From a virus: a DNA stretch of 64,000 nucleotides. The DNA lies in IMG/VR virus record IMGVR_UViG_3300048837_000485, positions 1 through 64,000 of that record. One strand, given 5' to 3'. Of the stretch, positions 26,147 to 34,653 are shown one piece after another. Numbering within the stretch: position 1 is the first letter of the stretch; every line of letters starts with the position of its first letter. The position numbers and the translations under genes are program-made. The notes under the pieces were generated by a model, which saw nothing but the letters and a program-made list of their open reading frames with translations, was not told the origin of the DNA and did not search any database.

Positions 26147-26323
26147 TTATTCCTTTTCTTCTGCTTGATTTTTCTTATCTTGTTCTGTACGGTTAACATA
26201 TTGAATAACTACCTGTAAAGCCTGCTCTGTTAAAACAGCATCTTTAACTGGTAAAAAGTTCAATTGGGGATTGTGTACTACTTGGTCTAAAATTTGTAAT
26301 GCTTGTTCGATTGTTAGATTCAT
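26147..26323 (-). CDS. Small helical protein (58 aa)
   Basis: Open frame beginning MNLTIEQALQILDQVV and ending KNQAEEKE. ATG at 26323 overlaps the TGA of the preceding gene (ATGA), and the stop lies 3 bases before the next ATG. Amphipathic helices with a Leu/Ile/Val face suggest a small oligomer. No family recognised. Confidence 0.65.
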   Translation of the reverse strand: MNLTIEQALQILDQVVHNPQLNFLPVKDAVLTEQALQVVIQYVNRTEQDKKNQAEEKE

Positions 26324-27150
26324 TTTTTAAGTTCCTCTGGAAGTTCTTTCCTTTGTTGTTGATACATATTTATTTCTTTAATTAAACTCGCCGCTTCATC
26401 ACTACTAAGTTCTTCAATTTTCTTATTATCAATAGTAGCAACGAATTTTACATAATCCATTCCCAATCTATCACAGTTGTTAATTAAAAAAGAGCTTTGC
26501 GTGGATGAAATACTGTTATTATTTGGTTCGATTTTTTCCTCCTGAGTAATATGCTCATTCTTAGTTTCTTCAGCAGCCGGTGTTTTAATCCTTAAGGCTT
26601 TACGTAACGCCCGTACTTCTGCTCTAGTTTCTGCCATAGCTTCTAAATATTCAGAATATGGTGCATCTGTGTTACTTTCTGTTGCAGAAGCAATTCCACT
26701 AAACCTTCGGGTCCTTGAGAAATCCCCAATACCACTCTTACCTTCAAAGTCTCTATTCCATAAGATTTCTACTATATAATTACATACTGTATTTCCAGTT
26801 CCTACAGATGTAACAATAGGTCCTAACAATACTTCTGTAACTCTTCTGAGTCCATGTACATTAGGATTACCCTTATCTAATTCTTTAGGTAGAAAATGTT
26901 TCATAACATAATCATCCCAGTCTTCTGATAAATAGGATACGTCTGGAATACCGTCTACCCCTTTTTCTTCTGCTTGATCCGTTTGTGTTTCTAGTTTTTC
27001 AAAATCAAATTCTTCTAGATTTTCACTCAATTTATTTTTAGCCTTTTCTAGTAAACTCATTAAGTTAGATTTTCCCTTTGTAGTATTAATAACATCTTCA
27101 CTAATACCTAAGGTTAGTAACTCTTCTCGAATTTCACCAACTGAAATCAT
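26320..27150 (-). CDS. Conserved-type phage protein, possible annealing/recombination factor
   Basis: 276 residues. Residues 95-190 include a beta-strand region with SVGTGNTVCNYIVEILW, then FSGIASATESNTD and AETRAEVRALRKALRI. The last two segments recall single-strand annealing proteins of the Rad52/Erf type and related phage proteins, but this is weak pattern memory. The C-terminal 50 residues have the LINNCDRLGMDYVKFV ... SLIKEINMYQQ layout seen at the ends of such proteins. N-terminus charged and helical. SD AAGAGG lies directly after a relic of another gene (27162-27222). Function tentative. Confidence 0.45.
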   Translation of the reverse strand: MISVGEIREELLTLGISEDVINTTKGKSNLMSLLEKAKNKLSENLEEFDFEKLETQTDQAEEKGVDGIPDVSYLSEDWDDYVMKHFLPKELDKGNPNVHGLRRVTEVLLGPIVTSVGTGNTVCNYIVEILWNRDFEGKSGIGDFSRTRRFSGIASATESNTDAPYSEYLEAMAETRAEVRALRKALRIKTPAAEETKNEHITQEEKIEPNNNSISSTQSSFLINNCDRLGMDYVKFVATIDNKKIEELSSDEAASLIKEINMYQQQRKELPEELKK

Positions 27151-27161
27151 ATTTTTACCTC

Positions 27162-27222
27162 TTATATCTTTACTTTGTAAAACCCATTGTCTTTATCAGG
27201 AAAATTCTTTTCTACTGAATGA
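27162..27222 (-). pseudogene. Echo of the 3' end of the endonuclease gene at 27252
   Basis: These 61 bases match 27252-27312 with a constant offset of 90 bases and about 80-85% identity. The relic still reads HSVEKNFPDKDNGFYKVKI plus stop, against QSVEKNFPDKDNRFYEVKI in the intact gene. An in-frame stop precedes it. It lies directly before the SD of the next gene. Confidence 0.85.
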
Positions 27223-27251
27223 TAACATAATCTGGACAGATCCGGCCAAGA

Positions 27252-28025
27252 TTATATTTTAACCTCATAAAATCTATTATCTTTATCTGGAAAATTCTTT
27301 TCTACTGATTGAACTATCTCGATAATTTTATTCATGGCCATAGTCTTATTATACAAGGAAAGTTTATTATCATTAAACTTAAATCTAATGATTACATATC
27401 CTTTAGATAATAAAAGTCCATTTTTATCAGCATCTAGCTTCTGTCTCTTTTTAAACGCTTCATCGCCCCAGATTGGTAATTGATGAGATGGTCCATCTAC
27501 CTCTATAACAATATTTAGAGATGGAATAAATATATCAACTTCTAAATTTAGATTTGCTAACATCTTTTTCTTATGATGAATAGCACTATAGCCAGCCTTT
27601 GTTAAGCCCTGAACAACAAAAAATTCCATTTTAGATCCATACTCAGCAGCCTGTCTAATTGCTTTAATTCCAGACTTATGAAATTGATCTCTCTCTTCTT
27701 CAGATTTTTCATCCCATCTTTTTTTAGATAGTTCTGAGAAGAATTGCTTATCTTCATCGGTCATATCATCCCAGTATTTTTGCAAAGTTCTAGAGATTTT
27801 TAATTTGGTTTTCTCTTGACGAACCATACCTTCTGTTGGATGCTTTGCTTTTCCAGATGCTAGTGCTGCTTTTTGTACTTGTGATTTAGTTCTAATTTCA
27901 ATATTATTAGATTTTAGTATTTTATAAATCAAAGATGGATATAAATTAGTATCTACCTTTTTAATAACATCTCTAATACTTAAGCCGCTTTTATATAGTT
28001 CACATATTTGTTTTTCGTTACTCAT
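27252..28025 (-). CDS. Vsr/DUF559-like homing endonuclease
   Basis: 257 residues. The N-terminal 50 residues look like a small helix-turn-helix (ICELYKSGLSIRDVIKKV). A middle part has NUMOD-like repeats (KISRTLQKYWDDMTDEDKQFF, SELSKKRWDEKSEEE). The C-terminal nuclease core has a conserved Glu in SKMEFFVVQGL, DIFIPSLNIVIEVDGPSHQ with the E-D-H residues, and KGYVIIRF. This fits the EDxHD/Vsr-like group. It stands between sugar genes and the early small genes. A degraded copy of its own 3' end lies just downstream. Confidence 0.75.
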   Translation of the reverse strand: MSNEKQICELYKSGLSIRDVIKKVDTNLYPSLIYKILKSNNIEIRTKSQVQKAALASGKAKHPTEGMVRQEKTKLKISRTLQKYWDDMTDEDKQFFSELSKKRWDEKSEEERDQFHKSGIKAIRQAAEYGSKMEFFVVQGLTKAGYSAIHHKKKMLANLNLEVDIFIPSLNIVIEVDGPSHQLPIWGDEAFKKRQKLDADKNGLLLSKGYVIIRFKFNDNKLSLYNKTMAMNKIIEIVQSVEKNFPDKDNRFYEVKI

Positions 28026-28049
28026 AAATCTCTTTCATAGTACTCTATC

Positions 28050-28505
28050 TTATTTTTCATAGATTTCTTTTAGATTGAATCTCTTAACTACTCTAGGAAC
28101 TATACCGCAGTAATTATTAATTTCTTTAGCATAGTCATCTGATACGGTTACTAGTTCTATATCTTTATTTTGATACACACTAATATTATCTAAATAATTC
28201 TTTTCATTTTTTAACCATTCTAATTCCCAGATATAAAATATCTTTCTTTCGGGCTTCATTGTTTTAATAGAAATTTTAGTATTAGATAATGTTGTTGATA
28301 TTAATGTACCATCATATGAAAATACTTCAGATGCGTTAAATAGTCCAAATATTGGTTTAATAATAGGAGGGGTAAATTCTTCAAAGAATATAGAAACATC
28401 GTAATTATGATTATCAAAAACTAAATAATTACCCTCTTTAATTGCTTCATATGCTAACTGAGTATCAAAAGTATGTGGAAGTAATATTCCGATTTTTTTT
28501 ACCAT
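28050..28505 (-). CDS. Hypothetical protein of the glycan cluster (151 aa)
   Basis: Alpha/beta protein starting with a Rossmann-like strand (KKIGILLPHTFDTQLAYEAI). It contains an aromatic segment (RKIFYIWELEWLKN) and ends with LVTVSDDYAKEI, like the first half of a GT-B glycosyltransferase. It is shorter than any complete glycosyltransferase, so it may be a truncated or accessory version. It overlaps the SDR gene upstream by 7 bases, tying it to the sugar operon. Confidence 0.5.
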   Translation of the reverse strand: MVKKIGILLPHTFDTQLAYEAIKEGNYLVFDNHNYDVSIFFEEFTPPIIKPIFGLFNASEVFSYDGTLISTTLSNTKISIKTMKPERKIFYIWELEWLKNEKNYLDNISVYQNKDIELVTVSDDYAKEINNYCGIVPRVVKRFNLKEIYEK

Positions 28506-29449
28506 TTGATAACCTCATCTAGATTATCTTTGTTTTCTTTATACCATTGTATAGTTTCCATTAATCCAGTTTTAATTGGCGTAATATTAAAATTAAGATA
28601 TTGTTTCATCTTGTCTGAATTAAGTTTCTTTCTCATCTGTCCAGATGGTTTATTTTCCCACTGAACTTTTCCAGTATATCCAACTAATTCACAAATTAAA
28701 TCTGTTAAATCTTTAATAGATATTTCTATATCACTTGTAATATTTATAGGATCGACTTCTTCGTATTTTTCTAGTACTTGAACTATACCTTCAGCAGCGT
28801 CTTGAACATATATTAACTCTCTTAGATTACTACCATCTCCAAAGTTTTGAACAAATGGTATATTATTAATTTTTGCTTCGTAAATTTTCTTAATTAATGC
28901 ACCAACAACTTTAGCTTTATATTTATCAAATCTATCGTGTGGCCCGTAACAATTTTGTAGGATACATGCGACACCATTGAAATTAAATTGTTGTCTTAAG
29001 AATCTAGAATAACAATCTAAGGTTCTTTTGGCATAACCATGAGAGGCAATACTATCATTACATTTGCCGTTGTATAAGTCAGATTCTTTTAATTCTTGAT
29101 TATCAAGATCAGCAATAGCACATGAGCTTAAAACACTTACCGTTTTTTTAACTCCATAATCTTTAGCACATGTTAATGTATTTATATTTATTAAAGAAGT
29201 TTTACGAAAAGTATCTGCTGGATATTTTGTGTTCCACCAAGCACTTCCGGAATTTGTTGCTAAATGTATAAATAAATCTGGCTTATGTTTTGAAAAAAAT
29301 CTTTGTGCGTAAATAATATCTGTTAAATCATAGTCTGAATGATTACATGGTATAACCATTACACCACGCTGCTTCAGAATACTTGTTACAGCACGCCCAA
29401 TCATACTATTCTGACCAGATATACCAACTGTTTGTCCATATATATTCAT
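28499..29449 (-). CDS. SDR-family sugar-nucleotide enzyme, GDP-fucose-synthase-like
   Basis: The N-terminal NAD(P) motif is G-x2-G-x4-G (GISGQNSMIG). The body follows GDP-L-fucose synthase: LSSC with the conserved Cys, NCYGPHDRF, and FGDGSNLRELIYVQDAA. However, the catalytic YxxxK reads HGYAK, with His in the Tyr position, and the His expected before the ALIKKI helix is Lys. I checked the codons (CAT for His). So the fold and binding site are kept but two of the catalytic residues are changed. It may bind a sugar nucleotide without the normal chemistry or use another route. Confidence 0.75.
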   Translation of the reverse strand: MNIYGQTVGISGQNSMIGRAVTSILKQRGVMVIPCNHSDYDLTDIIYAQRFFSKHKPDLFIHLATNSGSAWWNTKYPADTFRKTSLININTLTCAKDYGVKKTVSVLSSCAIADLDNQELKESDLYNGKCNDSIASHGYAKRTLDCYSRFLRQQFNFNGVACILQNCYGPHDRFDKYKAKVVGALIKKIYEAKINNIPFVQNFGDGSNLRELIYVQDAAEGIVQVLEKYEEVDPINITSDIEISIKDLTDLICELVGYTGKVQWENKPSGQMRKKLNSDKMKQYLNFNITPIKTGLMETIQWYKENKDNLDEVIKW

Positions 29450-29450
29450 A

Positions 29451-30362
29451 TTAAAACTTTATATTATCTACAGTAGCAGAATTGATTAATTTACTAATTC
29501 CAGTTTCCATACTTACCTGTGCAGTCCATCCTGTTTTATACATTTTTTCAAATGATATTTCATAATTTCTTTGATCCGGATCAACATATCCAGCATCAGC
29601 ATAAACAACGTGACAACCAGTTTTCTTTTTTAGATATTCCGCCAAATCTCTCTTACTCCAGTTTCCTTCTGGATGACCAACATTAAAAACTTCACCTTCA
29701 TGTTCTAGTAGACTCAATAGATTCATCATATGAATATCTGCTAATACTATATCAGTCACATAAATAAAACTTCGTTTAAAATCGGCTTGAAAAACCGTAA
29801 TAGTTCCATCATTAATAGCACGGTCTACGAAATCATTAATTAATAGTTTTACACGATGATTTCCAGATAATCCAAAAGCTGTACTTAGTCTTAATGCAAT
29901 ACCACCACTACCTGTTACTATTTTTTCTGCTTCTAATTTTGTAACTCCATAATGTGAGATAGGAATAGCATTGGTTGTCTCCGTACATATTTCTTCTATT
30001 TTTCCATAAACAGAACCCGTAGAATGATATATTACTGGAATATTTAAACCAACTACATTTTTAGTTCCTTCTATATTTATGTATGTAGCCTTACTAGGAA
30101 ATTGTTTACAAATTGGTTCACCAACTAATGCAGCTAGGTGAAAAATAATGTCACATTTTCCTAGAGCTGACTGTAGTTTTGGCTTATCTAAAATATCCCC
30201 ATATGTAAATTTAAAATTATCATACGCACATAACCATTTTAAAGTATCAGTTTTTGGTCGAAAAAAATCATCTATTCCATATACTTGATGTCCACCGTTT
30301 AAAAGTTGTTGAGCTAATGGTATTCCTAAGAACCCGTTAACTCCAGTTATACCTACCTTCAT
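29451..30362 (-). CDS. NAD-dependent sugar-nucleotide epimerase/dehydratase
   Basis: Extended SDR family: GITGVNGFLG at the N-terminus, DIIFHLAA, STGSVYG, and the catalytic YGVTK motif all intact. 303 residues is the normal length. It ends 2 bases before the fucose-synthase-like gene begins, so the two are coupled and probably act in one pathway making a modified NDP-sugar. The exact substrate cannot be read from the sequence. Confidence 0.85.
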   Translation of the reverse strand: MKVGITGVNGFLGIPLAQQLLNGGHQVYGIDDFFRPKTDTLKWLCAYDNFKFTYGDILDKPKLQSALGKCDIIFHLAALVGEPICKQFPSKATYINIEGTKNVVGLNIPVIYHSTGSVYGKIEEICTETTNAIPISHYGVTKLEAEKIVTGSGGIALRLSTAFGLSGNHRVKLLINDFVDRAINDGTITVFQADFKRSFIYVTDIVLADIHMMNLLSLLEHEGEVFNVGHPEGNWSKRDLAEYLKKKTGCHVVYADAGYVDPDQRNYEISFEKMYKTGWTAQVSMETGISKLINSATVDNIKF

Positions 30363-30419
30363 AAATTTTCCTTTCTATATAGTATAGATCAAAAACCCAA
30401 TCCTGTCCAGTCAGAAATC

Positions 30420-30878
30420 CTAAATATATGTAATACGATCATGTCCCTCCATAGGGTCGACGTAGTCAAACTCATCTTCTGTTCTCTTGGCTACCTTAAT
30501 CCAGTCTTCAAGTGACCAGCCACGGGAATCTTTTTCAAAACGCCTCTTTGCCAGTGTCATGTGATCGACCCTTGGAAATACTACATATGTACATTCAGTC
30601 TTATATTTTTTACACCATTCTACATATCGTAATCTAGTTTTTCTTTTGTGACATCTTCTATCTATAACAACATCTATTTTATTTTCTAAACAATATTTTA
30701 TAATTTCATTTTCAATATGTTTATATAAAGGTTTTAATTTCTTTTGGTATAGAGTATTTTCTATATGTAAAGAATTAACTATAGAATCATCAGATACAAT
30801 AATAGCACCATTTTGTGCCATTTGTTTTGAATAGGTACTTTTTCCGCAAGCTATGTTGCCCACTAGAACATAAATCAT
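30420..30878 (-). CDS. P-loop kinase, polynucleotide-kinase-like
   Basis: Walker A GNIACGKST near the N-terminus, DVVIDRRCHKRKTR as the second conserved acidic/basic region, and a lid-like Arg-rich part (AKRRFEKDSRGW). At 152 residues it matches the AAA_33/PNK 5'-kinase domain alone. It may phosphorylate nucleic-acid ends or a small substrate. Its SD (GGAAAA) lies inside a relic of the upstream sulfotransferase gene. Confidence 0.75.
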   Translation of the reverse strand: MIYVLVGNIACGKSTYSKQMAQNGAIIVSDDSIVNSLHIENTLYQKKLKPLYKHIENEIIKYCLENKIDVVIDRRCHKRKTRLRYVEWCKKYKTECTYVVFPRVDHMTLAKRRFEKDSRGWSLEDWIKVAKRTEDEFDYVDPMEGHDRITYI

Positions 30879-30880
30879 AT

Positions 30881-30933
30881 AATTTTCCAGTCTATTAATT
30901 TTTTATACTACCAGGATAATAACAATGTAATCG
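30881..30933 (-). pseudogene. Echo of the 3' end of the sulfotransferase gene
   Basis: 53 bases resemble 30957-31011, the last codons of the sulfotransferase gene. The shared core is attaattttttata (plus strand), followed by ctaccaggataat here versus ccaccaaggataat in the gene. A one-base indel breaks the frame. The relic's last bases supply the Shine-Dalgarno of the P-loop kinase gene. Confidence 0.8.
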
Positions 30934-30951
30934 TTTAAATCTTTTTAAGAA

Positions 30952-31761
30952 TTATATTAATTTCCAATCCATTAATTTTTTATACCACCAAGGATAATAC
31001 TGAATGTATTGTTCAAGATGAGGTTTACCGAATATTTTTCTATTTAAATTTACTATTTCCGGTGTAATTAAATTATGCAACTCTTTAGACTGATCATCTC
31101 TCAGTTGTTCATATCTATTACCTACTAACATTTTCTCTGCTTCACCATCTTTTTCTAATCTATCAAAAGAGCTACCAGATCCCATATGTGGAACCCTGTC
31201 AAAACCAAGATCGGTAAAATTTAACTTTAATTTATTACAGATTTTTTCTCTATATTTAACTGAAGAATACCATTGGTTGTATAATATTACAGTTTTATCC
31301 TTAATTATTTTGGTATTACCTAATATTTCATTAGCTTGAGATATCCATGCACTTCTTAATTTTAATAAATTAGAAACACGGTCTTTATTTCTTTCTTGAT
31401 GTTTGATAAGGCTGGCAAAGTTATTATAAAAATCTCTAAATACAATAATATTATCTGCATAGATAGGTGCTTTATGAAATCCTCTAATATAACAAAAATC
31501 TAATGCTTGGTTATCAATAAGAATGTTTTTAAAAGAATAGTCGGATAGCATTTTTCTTAAATTAGAATCTATAACGAATAGATCATTATATGGACATATG
31601 TAGATAGAATTTTGTGTGTAAGTGTATGAGTAGTTATATGGTTCAGATCTTACTATTTTTGCACACGGATCACCAAGATATTCGGGATCGGAAGTTTGTG
31701 CGAGCCAAAATGCTATTGCGGAGTGGCCAGACCGTGGTATGGAAATGACATTTATTTTCAT
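30952..31761 (-). CDS. Sulfotransferase-family protein
   Basis: The N-terminal VISIPRSGHSAIAFWL is the 5'-phosphosulfate-binding loop of P-loop sulfotransferases, and NIIVFRDFYNNFASL matches the second PAPS-contact region. 269 residues, typical length. It would transfer sulfate from PAPS to a sugar hydroxyl. It overlaps the GT17-like gene upstream by 4 bases (ATGA), so sulfation is probably part of the glycan pathway. PAPS must come from the host. Confidence 0.75.
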   Translation of the reverse strand: MKINVISIPRSGHSAIAFWLAQTSDPEYLGDPCAKIVRSEPYNYSYTYTQNSIYICPYNDLFVIDSNLRKMLSDYSFKNILIDNQALDFCYIRGFHKAPIYADNIIVFRDFYNNFASLIKHQERNKDRVSNLLKLRSAWISQANEILGNTKIIKDKTVILYNQWYSSVKYREKICNKLKLNFTDLGFDRVPHMGSGSSFDRLEKDGEAEKMLVGNRYEQLRDDQSKELHNLITPEIVNLNRKIFGKPHLEQYIQYYPWWYKKLMDWKLI

Positions 31762-32642
31762 CCGGTATAATCCAATTTCCAGTTTTTACGATTTTCTTTA
31801 TAGTTAGGATCTACTACATTTGTCTTTAATTCGGCTAAATGTTCTCGTACATACTGTGGTGAATTTTCTTCTGTTAAAATCATAGTTTCAAATAGATCAT
31901 TGCCATTCCAGTCAATCTTTTCTCCACGAGATTTTGCTCTTGGCCAGCAATTTAACTTTAATGCACCTTCAACACACTCAGGAGTAAAGCCAGTATGGCT
32001 ATAATTTGTCTTTTTTTTATTGATTCCATCTTGTGAAAAGCAATAGCTGTACTCGTAAATAATTGAGTCATTATAACTACCGAATGTTCTACTCTCGTCG
32101 TGATAGTGCCTAGTTTGTGGTAATGCACTAGGATTTCCTAATACTATCTTAAGTGGTATAATAGGAACCCTGATATCTTTTAGAAAGCATTCATTATCAA
32201 AGTCGAACCATGCCCTGCGACGACGGCAAAAAGTTACTCTGTCTTGTAATACACCCTGAAAAAATCTATCATATCGGCCCCTATTAGAAAAGTCTACCAT
32301 CTCGTCCACATCCGAAACTAATATGAGTGTATCATCTGGACATTGTTCTAGTAATTCGTAGCCCAGGGTACGCTGCCACCCTTCTCTCATAAAATTCTGA
32401 TGTTCTTCTGACCCTACTAGCGGGTTAACATCTGCGGAAACTACTTGAATCTTATGAAGATATGGCTTAAATCTTTCCTGCTTTAAAACTTCCTGGGCGT
32501 ATACCCCTTTGTATTCACCCTTTAGATTATATGTATTTTCTTGTAAAATCCAAAGGTCTACACCTTCATCTTCTAGTGTACACTTCAAATGTAACAGGGT
32601 ATCCTCGTGACACCCATCGAAAAGAAAAGTTGAAACTAACAT
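31758..32642 (-). CDS. Glycosyltransferase family 17-like
   Basis: Matches the GT17 plan: an N-terminal DGCHEDTLLHLKCTLEDEGVD segment, and DTLILVSDVDEMVDF with the DxD-like acidic site. Then come a long loop with RRRRAWFDFDN and KTNYSHTGFTPECV. 294 residues, normal length. GT17 members transfer GlcNAc in eukaryotes and unknown sugars in phages and bacteria. It lies in the middle of the glycan operon. Confidence 0.8.
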   Translation of the reverse strand: MLVSTFLFDGCHEDTLLHLKCTLEDEGVDLWILQENTYNLKGEYKGVYAQEVLKQERFKPYLHKIQVVSADVNPLVGSEEHQNFMREGWQRTLGYELLEQCPDDTLILVSDVDEMVDFSNRGRYDRFFQGVLQDRVTFCRRRRAWFDFDNECFLKDIRVPIIPLKIVLGNPSALPQTRHYHDESRTFGSYNDSIIYEYSYCFSQDGINKKKTNYSHTGFTPECVEGALKLNCWPRAKSRGEKIDWNGNDLFETMILTEENSPQYVREHLAELKTNVVDPNYKENRKNWKLDYTG

Positions 32643-32652
32643 ATTATCCTTC

Positions 32653-33299
32653 CTATATTCCTACATCCCGCACTAACCAGGATGCTATTGTATTTTCATT
32701 ACGTGATGTCTTAATTCCCTCAAATTGTTTAAACTCTTCATTAACTATTCTTTGTATGTGTGGTGCAGTGTGATCATGACCACCAATCCATCCATTTGGT
32801 TTTATCTTTTTCTTAGAGATTTCTACGTCTTTCTTAAAAACTTCTTCTGAATGGCCGCCATCAATAAATATAAAGTCTAAAGAATGATCTGGGAATAGTT
32901 GCATTTTTTCATACGAATCACCAGGAACCATTGTAATATCAGACTGACCAAATACCACAGTATTTAATATTTCTTTCGTATCATTACATTTATCATAACT
33001 TAAGTGCAACTTTTCTATATTTTCAATAAACGTATCATATAAACTTTTTGGTAACTCCTTAATACGTCTCTGAGCTTCAGAGCAATTCAAATCCCTAACC
33101 ATGTATCTATACAAAATAATCTTATATCTTTACCTGATTCTTTAATCTTTAGAGCTAAGTAAGCAGCCGATGCACCTTGCCAACATCCAATTTCTACAAA
33201 TTGAGCATCGTCAAAATGATCTACAGCCATATCATAGACTTGTTCAAAGTCGAACCAACTGTTTTTGTCTAACTGGAAAACTTCATTATACTGTTTCAT
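32653..33299 (-). pseudogene. Class I SAM methyltransferase (Methyltransf_24 type), frameshifted
   Basis: Two overlapping frames together make one methyltransferase. The first starts at ATG 33299 (SD AGGAGA) and reads FVEIGCWQGASAAYLA ... FCIDTWLG, then stops. The second contains DLNCSEAQ, DHSLDFIFIDGGHSEE and GWIGGHDHT. Adding one G to the GGG at 33093-33095 joins CIDTWLG to DLNCSEAQ exactly as the family requires. It is therefore a gene with a one-base loss, a phase-variable tract or a read error. Expected substrate is a sugar or glycan hydroxyl. Confidence 0.8.
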
Positions 33300-33972
33300 C
33301 TTTTCTCCTATAAATTGTATCTCCATGCCATTCTTTATCTCCCCAGTCTTTTCTAATTGCTATTTTTTCAAATCCATAATTAGAAAGAAAATCTGTAATA
33401 TCATTCTCTAATTTTTGCCCATCATAGCACTCAAAATTAGAAACCTCACAGATGATCCACTTTAAAGAAGATTGGTTTAATATGCTTTTACCGCCCAAAA
33501 AACAATCATATTCTGCCCCTTGTAAATCTAAAATCCATAAGTCATAATTAGGCAAGCCTATATCTTCAATATAGTCATCTAAAGTTATAGTTTTTAGTTT
33601 TACGGTATCTCCGGTTCTTTTACAATCAGGTATATACTTATTAAAATCTTTTTCTTTATATAAAGAACCAGCTCCGTCATACTTATCTCTATAAAAATGA
33701 AATTCTTTTTCTATATTAGATTCTGACCATAGACAACCGAAATGTGCTTTGTATATATTTTCTTTTCCTCTTATTCTATCTTTAAGAGAAGCAAATACTG
33801 TTGGATTACATTCAAATAAATCTACCACGTTTGGCTCAAGTCTATCAAAAATATCTTTTTCTATAAAATCATGACTACCTGTAAATAATATGTTTTTATT
33901 TTTAATTGGTATATTTAACGAATTTATCATCTGATATAGTGAATGATTCTCTGGTCTACATTGTAATAACAT
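33286..33972 (-). CDS. FkbM-family methyltransferase
   Basis: 228 residues. FkbM-type features: FECNPTVFASLKDRI, then TVKLKTITLDDYI, and the hallmark LWILDLQGAEYDCFLGG (DxxGxE). It ends with the start of the frameshifted methyltransferase overlapping by 14 bases. FkbM enzymes O-methylate sugars or secondary metabolites. In this cluster a sugar target is likely. Confidence 0.85.
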   Translation of the reverse strand: MLLQCRPENHSLYQMINSLNIPIKNKNILFTGSHDFIEKDIFDRLEPNVVDLFECNPTVFASLKDRIRGKENIYKAHFGCLWSESNIEKEFHFYRDKYDGAGSLYKEKDFNKYIPDCKRTGDTVKLKTITLDDYIEDIGLPNYDLWILDLQGAEYDCFLGGKSILNQSSLKWIICEVSNFECYDGQKLENDITDFLSNYGFEKIAIRKDWGDKEWHGDTIYRRKDETV

Positions 33973-34653
33973 CTATCGGCTCCATCTTGATGGTTTTGGT
34001 AAAATTTGTTCTTCAATATTAGAATAATAATTATCCTTTTGACTTACTATACAAGGATAAATTCCATAACAATTAAATCTATCGTGTAAAAATCTTCCGG
34101 ATAAATCATCATATGGGCCAATTGGATCAAATTCTAACAAAGCTTTAACAACATAATCTTTAATTAAGATCGAATGAAATCCTCCGGCTCCACTGAGCCT
34201 CATAACATTTTCATGCTGAGTAGGACTCCATGATCCTGGATTTGGATAACTTCCTAAATATAACATGTCCCAACCAATAGTTTCTAGATAAGGACTAACC
34301 TTTTCTAAAATATCCTTGGCATCTTCTTCTATAAACGAATCATCTTCAAGCAGAAGAAGAGTAGATAGTCCAGACTGGATAAAACTTTGGAAAATCTTCC
34401 TGTGACTTAACCACGCATTATATGTATTAGCTTTCCACCACGTAGGATAATCAGTGGAGTTAGAATATACGGGCGGGAGTTTATCTATATCTATATGATT
34501 ATACAAACTTTTTGAAAGCTTCTTACCTTTTCCAACAATAAATGGCTCAATAGAAATACCAAATTGAAACCATTCTTTTTTAATCCTTTGTACTTCTTCA
34601 ATACGCTCATCTAATGTAAGACACTGTCCTACGTAAATATTATCTAATATCAT
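33973..34653 (-). CDS. Glycosyltransferase family 25-like
   Basis: Short GT25/LPS glycosyltransferase-type protein. It has an N-terminal VGQCLTLDERIEEVQRIKKEW segment, AWLSHRKIFQSFIQSG, and the acidic site LLLLEDDSFIEED. A later MRLSGAGGFHSILIKDYVV segment fits the acceptor side. 226 residues. It abuts the FkbM gene with no gap and overlaps the upstream SDR gene by 14 bases. Confidence 0.8.
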   Translation of the reverse strand: MILDNIYVGQCLTLDERIEEVQRIKKEWFQFGISIEPFIVGKGKKLSKSLYNHIDIDKLPPVYSNSTDYPTWWKANTYNAWLSHRKIFQSFIQSGLSTLLLLEDDSFIEEDAKDILEKVSPYLETIGWDMLYLGSYPNPGSWSPTQHENVMRLSGAGGFHSILIKDYVVKALLEFDPIGPYDDLSGRFLHDRFNCYGIYPCIVSQKDNYYSNIEEQILPKPSRWSR

